Assembly: GCA_023935145.1 (NCBI GenBank)
Contig: CM043699.1
Coordinates: 106,988,036-107,052,035 of the forward strand
Direction: 5' to 3'
Source of the DNA: Bretschneidera sinensis
Taxonomy: Eukaryota; Streptophyta; Magnoliopsida; Brassicales; Akaniaceae
DNA length: 64,000 nucleotides
The translations under genes and the position numbers were made by a program. The notes below the pieces were generated by a model. The model was not told where the DNA came from. It saw only the letters and a list, made by a program, of their open reading frames with translations, and did not search any database. This document shows positions 33,206-44,216 of this stretch, piece by piece. Numbering within the stretch: the stretch's first letter is position 1; every line of letters begins with the position of its first letter.

Positions 33206-34132
33206 TAATAAATCTATGTGTCAAGAGTTTGCTAAGTGCATGCAAGATGAATTTGACATGAGCATGATGGGAGAGCGGACCTACTTCTTTGGACTTCAAA
33301 TAAAATAATTGAAAGGAGAGATCTTCATCAATCAATCAAAATACACCAAGAACCTATTAAAGAGGTTCAGGATGGAAAACTCAAAGTCAATTTGCACTCC
33401 TATGAGCACTTCTACAAAACTTGACCTTGATGAAGGAGGTAAGTAAGTAGACACTAAAACTTATAGAAGCATGATAGGAGCTTTACTTTATTTAACTACA
33501 AGTAGACCTGATATAATGTTCAGTGTATGCATATATGCTAGATTTCAAGCTAATCCTAAGGAATCACATGTGATTGCAGTAAAAAGAATCCTTAGAAATC
33601 TATAAGGGACTCAAAACCTAGGATTATGGTACTCTAGAGATTCATCTTTTGAGCTTGTAGGATATTCAGATGCTGATTTTGCGAGGTGTAGGTTAGATAG
33701 AAAAAGTACTAGTGGAACATATCAATTCTTAGGTGCAATGCTAACCTCCTAGTTTTCCAAGAAACAAAACTCGGTTGTACTATCAACCGCTGAGGCGGAA
33801 TACGTAGCAACTGGAAGTTGTTGTGCGTAAGTATTATGGATGAAACAACAACTGGAAGACTATGACATGAACTTTAAAATTATTCTAATTTATTACGATA
33901 ATACCAGTGCTATCAACTTAACCAAAAACTCTATTCAGCATTCCATAACTAAACACATAGAAATTAGACATAATTTCTTAAGAGATCATGCTAAAAATGG
34001 TGATATAAGACTAGAATTCATTCCTTCAGAAGATCAAATAGTTGACACTCTTACAAAACCTTTAAGTGAAGCTAGTTTTCGTAAAATTAGACTGTTAATG
34101 GGATTAATGGACTATGATAAACTGTATGTTTG
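33206..34132 (+). pseudogene. Cop2 reverse transcriptase end and RNase H
   Basis: It continues Cop2 after AthC: NKSMCQEFAKCMQDEFDMSM, YFFGLQIK, SKYTKNLLKRFRMENSKSIC, SMIGALLYLTTSRPDIMFSV. The RNase H follows: ELVGYSDADFARCRLDRKST (catalytic Asp), VVLSTAEAEYVATGSCC (catalytic Glu) and YYDNTSAINLTKNSIQHS (Asp). The last open segment 33840-34132 ends DKLYV. Stops are scattered. RNase H removes the RNA template. Confidence 0.93.
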
Positions 34133-34257
34133 ATTACATCATCATTCATCATTTGCATATTTGACATCTAGTGAATGAGTATTAAACCTTATTTAATATT
34201 TCTCTCACTCAAGATGACATAAATAAACAAAATTCGTGCTAGGACTCTAAGTTGGAG

Positions 34258-34565
34258 CTTTCTTTTAAGGGTCCAGTCGATTAGTAAGTTTACCCCAGTC
34301 GACTGTTAATACACTGCCTTTTCACCCAGTCGACTAGTCCATTTACCCAGTCGATTGGTAGACTAAAACCTTGTTTGGATCTAATTTTTTGAATTTCAGG
34401 TAACTACCTAGTCGACTGATATGAATAACCCAATCGACCGGTATTTCTCTGTCAGTTTACCTAGTTGACTAGTATCTCGACCCAGTCAATGGGTATGTCA
34501 AAAATTCTCAAATCAATGAAGGACCCAGTCAACTGGTGCCCTAATCTAGTCAACTAATATTGCGA
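34258..34565. promoter_or_regulatory. CCAGTCGACTGG motif array between Cop2 RNase H and ORF3
   Basis: About eleven copies of the palindrome or its T/A-decayed forms lie within 300 bp, starting at about 34270 and ending near 34555. It is the same motif as in the Cop LTRs but outside the LTR. Cop3 has the equivalent array at 63060-63375. The role is unknown; a promoter or leader for ORF3 or a binding array is inferred. Confidence 0.65.
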
Positions 34566-34617
34566 TTTTATAAATAGTTGCTTCAGTTTTTCAGGGTTTT
34601 ATGCCATTTTAAAAACC

Positions 34618-35910
34618 TTGAAGCTTTCTCTCTCTAGAAAATCTCACTTTTCCTCCCAAAATATTGCAAAAACACTCCATAGTATCCTTAATCTCATCCC
34701 CCATAACCTTTATTTCAACTTTCCACGATTGAAAATTCTGTTTTCTCCAAAAATCTCTCAAATCTCCCCAAAAACACTTTTTTCCAAATGTTTGAGAGAA
34801 TGTGCATCAAAACCACCATTGGAGGATCTCACAAGCTTACTAGGCCACGGTCCACCAAATTAATGGCACCGGATGCCAAAGGAAAGAGTTTGGCAGGATC
34901 CTCGAGCAAAAAAATGAGGACAGAGCTTGATGACTCACTCTTTTGGAGTCCAACCGCCATAATGAGGTATAATTTTGTAATTCGTCACAAGAAGATCATG
35001 ATGGGTAGATTCATTGACTTCGATTCTATCTGCCATGCAAACTTTGAAATACTACCTCATTTTGAGACAGTGCACTTGACAATTCAAGATTCACCAAAAG
35101 TACTACCCATGCCTGATTCACCAGTTCTACTCGAACTTGGTGAAACCTAGTCCACTGGCTCTTTAGTTCAGAACCAGTGTGATGGGCGTGGAGTTTGAGG
35201 TGAACACTAACGTCTTGGTGAGCATATTGGGGATCCCTGTGGGAGGGATCCAATGGAGTCTGGATGAATGGTTGGACAACTTCAACTATGATGAGACATA
35301 TCAGATCGTTAGAGGAGACCCTAACTACATCTTTCGACCCACTATATTTCACATATGTAGTGATATACCCCTCGATTCAAAGTTGTTCAATCTCATCGTG
35401 AGTTGGACCATCCATCCACGACTTAGGTGTCGGGGCTATCTCTCGAAGATAGACGTGGTATTGATTTAGTGTCTTAAAACTGGACACCACTTCAATATCT
35501 ACCTCTTACTGCTCGTCAACATAATCAACAGTGAAGCTAATGACTCTAGGTGCCTTCCCTATGGGTTGCTCATCACCCTCTTTCTCTAGCACTTTAAGGT
35601 TCCTCTTTCCACCTCTGAGACTCAGGACATCGGCCTCAAGGATATCATCAACATCTCTTCTTTGAAAAAGATGGGGTGCACGATCCAAGATGGGATGATA
35701 TACTCCAAGGTCTGGAAAAACATCAAGATTGGAGAGGGTGACAGCAGTGAGGAGGACGACGAGGGTCCGGGTGATTCAGCTCCTACCAATGCTATGGACA
35801 CTGATGACTGAACACCACCGCATGGTGGTTCTAGTACTGGTCTGGTTGGATATGATGATCTACTCCAGGCTATTTCAAGCCTCCAGCTATCCACGTAGTC
35901 TGGGTTCTAG
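34618..35910 (+). pseudogene. Cop2 ORF3 (plant-transposon domain, env position)
   Basis: Frames after the spacer encode SSKKMRTELDDSLFWSP, RYNFVIRHKKIMMGRFIDFD, then a frameshift near 35090. GVEFEVNTNVLVSILGIPVG, WTIHPRLRCRGYLSKIDVVL and an acidic Ser/Asp/Glu C-terminus (EGDSSEEDDEGPGDS) follow. Cop3 retains the unshifted centre (YPCLIYQFYVNMVKLSPLAL), giving the pattern YPxLIxxFYxN... GVxFxV...LxxILxIPxGG that I associate with the putative plant transposon protein domain. It is therefore related in fold to AthA ORF3. Stops at about 35148, 35467 and 35808. No transmembrane segment is seen. Confidence 0.7.
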
Positions 35911-36730
35911 AGCTTAAGCTCTTCTATTGATTCCATGCATCATGATCTCCGCTCACTTCGAGCTGCATTGAAAGCACACAGAGGGCTCATTGGCTGAGCT
36001 TCAAGATTTTATTCGGGATGGCTCTGATTCTACCGCTCGTTGAGTTCCCTGTTGTTATCCTTTTATTGATGTATATATAACTATTAGCTGATCTTAGCAC
36101 TAACATTTATTACTTTATCATACATTTCGGTTATTATATTCTATATTTAACTTCTAGAAGCCTGTAATATATGGATATTTGTATATATATTTGCCTATAT
36201 TTCGTGTCTAGCTTATGGTTCATATACTTGCTTTACTTTTACGATATATGTTTACTTTGTTTAAATCCTTTTTTACTCCACATTATGCTTTAACTACTTC
36301 TGATAGTATAAAAACTTTTGGTTCTCTCGGGAAGTCTTCCCAGCTCCAAATAATGCCTAATTTTTGCATACAAGTTTTTTTATGCATAATCTTACTGTCT
36401 ATAGTACCTATGCTGCTTATTTTTTGAGTTAGCACCCCCTTTTCTGCTGTTGTCAAAACAGGGGAGAAAAATGAGAAATAGAGAAATATCACTATAAACT
36501 TAAAATAGAGCATAGATTTAGACGGAGCATTGCTCCGAAGATCTTATTGAATATAAGTCTATTTTGAGTTGCTTGGTTAGGTTATGTATAAACTACATTT
36601 GAACTATTTTACATGTTGGTTTTATCTGAAAAATAGAGGAAACTTTGCCCATTTTTTTCAAAAAACCCAACACTTAGTTTTTAAAACTGTTTTCTCTCAT
36701 TAGTTTTATCATCATCAACAAGGGTGAGAT
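35911..36730 (+). other. Cop2 3' tail and polypurine tract
   Basis: This AT-rich non-coding stretch ends in AAGGGTGAGAT (36720-36730), a purine-rich tract directly before the LTR start TGTTGACCC. No supported gene; the small open frames here lack family resemblance. Confidence 0.65.
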
Positions 36731-37963
36731 TGTTGACCCTTGTCTAAATTTTAATAATGACAAAACACTAAACTAATTGTACTAATAGTTTTATCTAAGT
36801 ATTTAAATGATAAAAGCTTTCAGCAAAGAATAAAAATGCAAGAACTCAACCTGTATCAAACACCAAGACAAGACAAAAGATATATAATAGGCATTAAGGT
36901 ATTGAAACAAATTGTAAATCTCTTATGTTTAAGTAAGTAGCTTGTCTTATGGCTCTTTTTACAAAATAATTTTGACAAAACTATTAATTCAAATGCTTCT
37001 AAGTCAAAAACAGTTTTGAAACATGAAAAACTGGGTTGAAGGGCAACCCAATCGATTGGAGTATGGAACAGAATGTCCCCAGTCGACTTGAAACTGGGAC
37101 AGTGAGTGTTTAATCGACTGGTACTCTCCCACAGCCAAAAAGTGAGATTTCTCACTTGACCCAGTCGATTGGTACAAAGATCCAGTCCACTGGTACAAAG
37201 ACCCAGTCCATTGGTACAAAGACCCAGTCGACTAGTAATTCGAAAATATGATCATTTGAGACGCGAGACTTGAGCATTTAATGCACCAAACCTATCAAAT
37301 CAATGTCTAGCGATCATATTAAGTCAAGGCTATATAAATCAACTTCAATGAGCATTTAAAACAAGAAGATTACACAATCAATTCACAAGTTTGCTAATTA
37401 ATTCTCAAAAGCTTTGAAAAATTTGTTGTTGAACTATTCTTCAAGCTTTTTCTTGAAAGAGAGATATTGTTCAGTTGTAAAAGCATTCATTGTTATCTCT
37501 CTACCATTTACTTTATAGCAACTCACATTTATTATAAAGGGAAAAGAATTGTAATAACTCTTAGAGTGTTTAGAAATAAACACTTCTTTGTAAGCTTCCG
37601 CAAGGAAGGGATTAGCTTCCGAGAGGAAAGGATTAGCTTCTGCAAGGAAGAGATTAGCTTCTGAGAGGAAGAGATCGGTTGTAAGGTTTGTACAACACCC
37701 GTGAAGTTGTACGACTAAAATTTTTAGTGGATCACTTCAAGGAGGTTCCTTGAAGAGAGTGGACGTAGGATCGAAACAAATTTGATATTACTGAACCACT
37801 ATAAACTGAGTTTTCACTTTATCTTCTTTAATCTCTTTTACTTAAAGCACATTACTTGTTTATATGCTTATGCATTTAACTATTTTTATAAACTTGCAAG
37901 TAATTAGAAAAAGTTTTTAAAAACCCAATTCACCCCCCTCTTGGGTTGAAACTTCAGTCTACA
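36731..37963 (+). repeat. Cop2 3' LTR, full length
   Basis: This 1233-bp LTR starts TGTTGACCC and ends CAGTCTACA. Seven CCAGTCGACTGG-type motifs lie at 37047-37236, with the TATA box near 37329. It is the most complete LTR of the family here and serves as the reference for Cop1 and Cop3. Confidence 0.94.
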
Positions 37964-39912
37964 GTCTTCTAGTTAGGTGTTATATTTGTATGGATCTTCC
38001 AAGGGCAGTCAACACCTAGACATACTGTTGTAATCCTCTTATTTTTATTTTTCTCTTTCCATATTTCATAACCAGGCTCAACTCCATATGTTCTCAGTAT
38101 CTTTCTAAATTTAAACAAATCAGGAAATACATTACCAATTTTAAAGTCTATTTTGCTATCATCTCCTCTTTTAAATTATTTTGCATGCCATCTTTGAGTC
38201 CTATCAAATGTCCTAGTATTTCTCCTTTGATCAAAGTAATCCTCAGACACATACCCATCTATTGAAACATCTAATAAGCACTCACTAAACTCTCCATCTA
38301 ATGCATTGGCATTCTCATGAATATCATTTTCATTGCTCAAATTCTCAGCTTGAACATCATCATTACCCATTTCACCATCATTACTTAAAAACTCATTTTC
38401 CTTACCACTAAATTGGTAGTTCTTATAACTAAAATGGTAGTCCTTATCACATGTGTCATCTCCGTCATCATTACCTTCAGCATTAACAACACTCTATGTA
38501 TTAGGCCTGCTGCTAGCTCTTTTCACCCTAACCTTACCTTTGCCTTTCACTCTACCTCTCCCTTTTCCTCGCCTTGTCCTCTTTGTCCCTTCCATTTCTT
38601 CTACCCCTAGTCTATTTACCCCCAACATCTAACCATCATCAAAACTTGACCTAACATTCCCATTAAGCCTAGGGTCAACCCTTGTCCAACCATCACCCTC
38701 CATAGTTTGACTATTCCCTACATTACTCTCAAACAATGTCTCACAGTCTCCATCACCCTCCACAGTTTGACTATTCTCTGCATTACTACCTACTTTATTC
38801 CTAAACACTAACTCACAGTTTATGTCACTATTAAACAAAGCAATGGAAAATGCTACCACAGGCTTATGGTGTGTCACTTCTTCTACATAAATGGGGGTCT
38901 CTTCATATCCCAAATAATCCTTAAACACTTCATACAAAGAACTGTCACTATCAATAGTTTTAAAATTACTAGTTTTCTATATAATAGTGATTGATGAAGG
39001 TAAGTCAAACTCGTTACAAACATCAGCTAAGACATCTAAGTAAGAGTAACATTCTATGTTAACCAAATTTTTCATAAACTGCTTATCATCATACACATAC
39101 ATGATATCTATGTAAAATTCCATTAGATTATGAGAAAAAGTAAAGAAAATAAAGAAATTTGAATGAGAATCAGTTATACCCAGGGAACAGTAATCAGTAC
39201 AGGTAATAAACAATAGCACTAACCAAAAATAACCCAAAAAAAAATAACACATGACAATGACTCAACATCAGTAACATTAAATAAAAAATTGTAAAAGAAA
39301 GTGACGAACTTTTAACTTATGTTTTCTTTTAAGTAGAGAAAATGAAGAACTTTAGGTTTTTTTTACCGTAAATTCTTAATAAGTTTTAGGGTTTTGCGGT
39401 AAACTCTTATGAACTCTCAGGGTTTTCAACATTTAGGTTAAATGCAATACATAAAAACCTACTAATTCTAATACACACAAAAAATTCAAACATAAAACAG
39501 GACTAGAATTCAAAATCGAAACAAACAAACCCATATCATTACTCACCTCTTTCGGTTACTTCAAATGGTATAAACCCTCTCTTTCCTACGTGGAAACATG
39601 CGACTGCAAGATTGAAACTCTGATCTCCACTTTGATTCCAACAAACTTTTTCAGTAAAGAGACCCAAATGAAGATTGTAGTATCGTGAAGATGAAACAAG
39701 TGAAGAGAGAGAACATGTTTAAGCTTGAAGAGAGAGAAGAAGTTAGTGATTTGATCGTGTATTGGGTATGTAACTGAGAAGTAGTTGCATTGCATTAAAT
39801 GCTGGGGAAATAACACTTTTTTTTTCCATTGCCTGTTGACTTGTTTTCGATGAGTTTGAGGGACACAAGTGTAATTGCGGTATAAACTCAGTGGTGTTTT
39901 TATTTTTTACCC
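37964..39912 (-). mobile_element. MULE (Mutator-like) element, 5' half
   Basis: On the minus strand the element begins at about 39912 with GGGTAAAAAATAAAAAC, which resembles a MULE terminal inverted repeat, and contains the N-terminal half of a MuDR-type transposase gene. It is cut at 37963/37964 by the Cop2 3' LTR. The rest of the gene and the other terminal repeat are not in the window. Confidence 0.7.
37970..39123 (-). pseudogene. MuDR-like transposase, N-terminal part
   Basis: The start at 39123 gives MEFYIDIMYVYDDKQFMKNL and YSYLDVLADVCNEF, the N-terminal domain that precedes MULE transposases. An acidic, repeated linker follows (two TVEGDGDCETLFES / TMEGDG-type units). A basic patch is encoded near 38590-38520 (KGRGRVKGKGKVRVK). 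The DNA-binding domain follows (IGNVFPDLFKFRKILRTYGV, TTVCLGVDCPWKIHTNI), which matches the FAR1/MuDR zinc-binding type. Stops at about 38976 and others show decay. The catalytic core is lost at the Cop2 junction. Confidence 0.75.
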
Positions 39913-40036
39913 TAACTAAAATAAATCAAATTAATTTAAAAAAAAATACTTGCATTCAAATTCAAAATATTTACATATTTATTTTTAATTAAAAATTATT
40001 TAATTTTTCAATAATGACCATACTATCATCGGATAG
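39124..40036. other. MULE 5' untranslated region, putative terminal repeat and AT-rich flank
   Basis: No coding signal. The putative terminal repeat is at 39845-39912. Beyond it, 39913-40036 is AT-rich sequence between the MULE and the CACTA element. Confidence 0.5.
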
Positions 40037-40074
40037 CATTACAAGAAATCAGAGTTTCAGAAAGGGTATTTTTG

Positions 40075-40310
40075 TAAGGACCAAATATTTCTTTGCCAAA
40101 GGGTAGTCTAAGAGGAGGACAAAATGGTGTCCTTACCTAAGATATTTGTGGGTCGACGTATGGTAAAGACTAAACATTTCCTCACCAAAGCTCACCGTTT
40201 CAGTGTGGGCTAAACCATTTCCGCACCAAAGCCCACTGTTTCGGTGAAAACTAAAAAATTCCCTTACAAAAAATATAAGACCTCACCAAAACTAAAACGA
40301 TGTAGTTTTG
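40075..40310 (+). repeat. CACTA subterminal repeats
   Basis: The words CCAAA and CTCACCAAAG(C)CC recur, with a direct repeat: CTAAACATTTCCTCACCAAAG near 40172 and CTAAACCATTTCCGCACCAAAG near 40211, each followed by CACNGTTTC. Such arrays bind the TNPA-type protein in known En/Spm elements; binding here is inferred. Confidence 0.7.
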
Positions 40311-41685
40311 GTTCATCCCTTAAATCCCTCGCAAAAAATCTCTCCAGTGTTCTCATATTCAGCCCCCAATTTGGATTTTCCTCTGAAACCCAATCCCTCC
40401 CAATTTTTATTTCGTGCTGCCTCATCCCTCCCAAATTTCATCTCTTTCGTGCTGCACCAGGTTTGATCTCTCTCCACCCTCGCGGAGAATTTTCTTACCT
40501 CTCCACCCTCGCGGGGAATTTTCCCAGTTATTACTTTTTTTTTTTTATGAAATTTGGATTCAAACTCAAGCAAGATAGAGGATGAAAACATATTTGGTGG
40601 GATGAAGTTGTGTCGTAAAAGAGATAGTTTGGTTGGTTACTAATTATTTCAAAATTTTGAACAAACGGGAAAGAGATTAACTATTCTTTCATACTTATTC
40701 CTTCAAGTGTAAGTTGGTAAAAGATAAATAAATTTTGCACATGAATGAAAAAGAGTTTTTTAAGACTTCAAACCAGGTTCTAGAGATTTAATACCATGTT
40801 AAAGAACAAGATGTGTCACTAATTATCCTTAAATCTTATACTTCAAATAGTTGTTAGTCACTGGTGACTTCAAAATTTTAAGATAATAAGAATTAAACCA
40901 ACAATGACTATCAAACTTTTTTTGGATAAAGAATAATGAATATTAAGCTTACATGCCCTTTATCAGAAGTTTGGAGAGGATTAGGTGGGTTAATGGAAGT
41001 CTATTTGATTTGAACTAATAAAATGGTAACAATAGCATACAAAAGCAAACGAGAAATGACTTTATTTTTAATTAATAAGGTGAAAGAGAAATAACTTAGA
41101 TTCTTAGATTTCTACATGTCATACACTAGATAGTAAACAGAGAGGGCAATTTCAGTAGGTAAAATGTCCATTTCAATCATAAATTCCACAATTGAGTCTT
41201 TGCAACTTCACATTTCAAGTGTCACTATCTTATTATTGTGTACCCTAAATAAGGACTCCCCTGGCTAGTGTGTTGAATTGAATAGTTGAAAATGATGAAG
41301 GAAAAAAGCTTAACTAAACTAAGCATAGCCCCAATTCCCAAACGATAAGAAAGTTTTGTGAAATTGAATTATGTGGAATAGAATTGTGATTTCATGGAAT
41401 AAAATTAAAGTGAAATAAAATTTTGATTTCATGATTGTGCATACAGAATAGTTAAATTACCAATTCAAAGTTTAGTTGAATGGAATAGAACGCTAAAATT
41501 ATGGTGGAATATATTGTTAATGATTAAAATTTCCCTACTTTTCAAAATATTTATTAAATATGGTTGTTGTATTTTTTTTATTCTTATTTGTGATTTTTAA
41601 TTCGTTAAATACTATAGGAATGATATTTGTTATTTTGTTGTCCAAAAAATAGATTTTGTTGGATTTTTGCTACACTGGTTACATA
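40311..41685 (+). other. CACTA 5' non-coding region
   Basis: A CT-rich segment (40320-40540) with two copies of CTCTCCACCCTCGCGG (about 40472 and 40500) is followed by AT-rich sequence without coding signal. This probably holds the promoter, 5' UTR and an intron of the transposase gene. Confidence 0.5.
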
Positions 41686-41933
41686 ATGGAGACAAATAAG
41701 AATTGGATGGAAATTGGAGATAGGATTAGATCCGAGTATGAAAGAGTAATTCATGTTTTTCTTGATTTTGCATTTCAACATACTATGATACGTGACAAGA
41801 TTAGGTTTCCATGCACTAGATGCAAAAATAGTTGTTATAAGCTAAGAGACGAAGTCAAAGTTCATTTGTTAAGACATGGGATTCTTAGAAACTATACCAC
41901 ATGGTTTTATCATGGGGAGATAGGAGATGAATA
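41686..41933 (+). pseudogene. CACTA transposase, transposase-associated domain
   Basis: METNKNWMEIGDRIRSEYER begins the domain. It contains FLDFAFQHTMIRDKIRFPC and CTRCKNSCYKLRDEV, then VHLLRHGILRNYTTWFYHGE. The Cys-x-x-Cys and HL...HG pattern is that of the plant transposase-associated domain at the N-terminus of TNP2. It ends in a stop at 41932-41934. The acidic continuation (GDDIDGLDNDVCDM) follows with further stops to about 42090. Confidence 0.88.
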
Positions 41934-42090
41934 AACTGAATCCGATGATGATGAAACTAATGTGGAATCTTTTCTTGGTGATGACATTGATGGATTAGAT
42001 AATGATGTGTGTGACATGGCTGGTATGAATGATGAATTTGGTGGTGACTATAATGACCATAATTAAGGTGAAGAAAGTGTACCAAATTAG

Positions 42091-43406
42091 CATAATGATG
42101 AAACTGCCAAATTTTACTGTTTACTAGGGGAAGCACGAGAGAAACTATATCCTGGTTATAAGCATTCAAAATTATCAAGTATAGTTAAATTGCTTCATCT
42201 AAAGTCTTTTCATAAATGGACCAATGCTTCATTCGACAACATGCTTCAACTTGTAAGAGAGCTAATCCCCAACGGTGAGAAGACGTTGTCAGACTCTCAC
42301 TATAATGCAAAGAAGTACATTGGTGAACTTGGGCTAAACCATGTGAAGATTGATACATGTAGAAATGATTGCGTTCTATACTGGGATATATATGGTAATA
42401 CAAGTGAGTGTCCTACTTGTGGCTTGTCTAGTTGGAAGCCAAGCAATAGCAATGGTAAGAATATACCCTACAAAGTGTTACGATACTTTCCATTGACTCA
42501 AATGTTACAAAGATTGTATATGTCAAGCAAGACAGTTGAGGAAATAAGGTGGCATAAGGAGAAGCGAATGGATGATGGTTTTATGAGGCATCTGGTAGAC
42601 AATCCTACATGGAAGTCACTTGATGAGCAATATAAGTCCTTTGGAGAAGATTCTCGGAATGTGAGGCTTGGACTAGCAACTGATGGCTTTCAGCCTTTGG
42701 CAACCTGAGTTCATAGCATAGTTTATGGTCCGTAGTCCTCATCCCATACAATTTTTCCCCTTGGATGTGCATGAAGCGACCATATTTCATGTTATCCTTG
42801 GTTATTCCCGGTCTGAATTGTCTTGGTATGGATATAGATGTTTATTTGCAGCCTTTGATTAAAGAGTTGAATGAATTGTGGGAGGAAGATGTAGTAACAT
42901 ATGATGCACATGCAAAACAAAATTTTAAAATGCGTGCTGCAATAATTTGGACCATTAATGACTTACTCGTATATGCTGACCTTTCAAGATGGATGACTAA
43001 AGGTTATTTAGCATGTTCTTCTTACCATAAAGACACTTGCTCATAACACCTAAGTGATGCAAGTAAGATTTGTTATATGGGTCATCATAGATTCTTACCC
43101 ATTAATCATAGGTGGTGAAAAAATGCAACGTCTTTTGACGGTAAAAAGGAAAATAGGCCTCGTCTTATTTCATTGACTGGTGATGAAGTGTTAAAGGAGT
43201 TTGACTTCTTTAGACAACAATCATTTAGTAAAGATAAAAAGAGAAAGTATGATAGTTCAAATACTTTGTATAACTGGAGAAAGAAGAGTATCTTTTTTAC
43301 ATTGCCTTATTGGTCTACGCTTAAATTGCGTCACAACTTAGATGTCATGCACAGTGAGAAGAATGTTAGTGACAATATCTTAAGTATATTACGAGTCAAG
43401 AGTTGA
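42091..43406 (+). pseudogene. CACTA transposase TNP2 core
   Basis: Three open segments in changing frames give the transposase family 21 core. These are FHKWTNASFDNMLQLVRELI, KTLSDSHYNAKKYIGELGL, CPTCGLSSWKP and RYFPLTQMLQRLY, then GMDIDVYLQPLIKELNELWE and TINDLLVYADLSRWMTKGYL, then FFTLPYWSTLKLRHNLDVMH. Frame breaks fall near 42710, 43045 and 43170. The enzyme would cut at the CACTA ends. The copy is inactive. Confidence 0.92.
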
Positions 43407-43839
43407 CGAGGCAGGTTCAGATGTATGTGTTGAATAATTGTGAAGAAGTATGGCCTTTTATTGAGTAAGTACCCACAAATGACTTGGTTTTGAAGAAATT
43501 TCATTTTTTTTTTTGTTTCTTTGGAATATGTTTAACTTATCGAAATAAACTTTGTAGACAATTCAAGAATGAAACTTCAATGGATAATGAATGAATTCAT
43601 GAAGATTTTTAATTCTGATTTCCAAAATGGCTCCATAAGCATGTAAGTTTAATTTTATAAACCTTTTAGTTGAATACTAGTTGTGTTTTACATTATTGAA
43701 AACTCTTTGAATTATCAAATAATTTAGTTTTATATTAATTATGTTGATTAGGTGGCTATGTTGCATGAACAAGAAAAAGTTATTGATGGACTATATAATC
43801 TTTTGTAAGGACCTCTTGCAAAAGCAATGGTTTACAAAG

Positions 43840-44181
43840 GTTATATAGTAAATTGCTTCAGATCTCGTACCCAAGATCGAGAAAGGTTTAGGAAAACTCA
43901 AAATAGTGGTGTGATGACGTGGGGAGATAACAACCATCCTGATAAAATATTATGGTGTTTTGATTGATGTTTATGAATTACATTATGTAGGTGGAAATCA
44001 TGTTGTTTTATTTAAATGTGAGTGGTTTGATGTTCAAAGGTGTGCAGGTTATAAAGTGGATCATTTTGAAATTTCTAAGGTTAATAGTAAACGTCATTTG
44101 AATACCGATGAACCAGTTGTATTAGCTACTCAAGCGGAGCAAGTTTTTTATGTTCAGTATCTAAAAAAAGCAATTGGTTGA
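43840..44181 (+). pseudogene. CACTA transposase C-terminal DUF4216-like domain
   Basis: Coding resemblance starts upstream in another frame (about 43850). The open part 43960-44181 reads IDVYELHYVGGNHVVLFKCE and VVLATQAEQVFYVQYL, which fits the DUF4216 domain that follows the TNP2 core in plants. The segment 43407-43839 between this and the core contains intron-like AT-rich sequence and a degraded exon. Confidence 0.8.
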
Positions 44182-44216
44182 TTGTGATGCAAGCACAACC
44201 TTGAGATCTTTACAGC

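Larger units (their letters stand above)
14466..37963 (+). mobile_element. Cop2: Ty1/copia retrotransposon with an extra third ORF
   Basis: The order is truncated 5' LTR, Met primer site, gag, protease, integrase, RT, RNase H, a motif-rich spacer, a third ORF, a 3' tail and a full 3' LTR. AthB (16277-22375) and AthC (25788-33200) are nested within it. Without them it is about 10 kb. The pol order shows Ty1/copia; an ORF after RNase H is known from Sirevirus-type copia elements. Coding parts are full of stops. Confidence 0.93.

Noticed and set aside
34258..34565. Regular short palindromic repeats resembling a CRISPR array
   Set aside because: The repeats are about 12 bp, degenerate and unevenly spaced (roughly 15-45 bp), and they lie in a plant retrotransposon. 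There are no cas genes.
35622..35894. Minus-strand ORF of 90 codons
   Set aside because: It is antisense to the acidic C-terminal part of Cop2 ORF3, whose plus-strand similarity is supported by Cop3.
40244..40591. Overlapping ORFs of 113 and 92 codons on opposite strands
   Set aside because: They lie in the CACTA subterminal and 5' untranslated region, with simple CT-rich composition and no family match.
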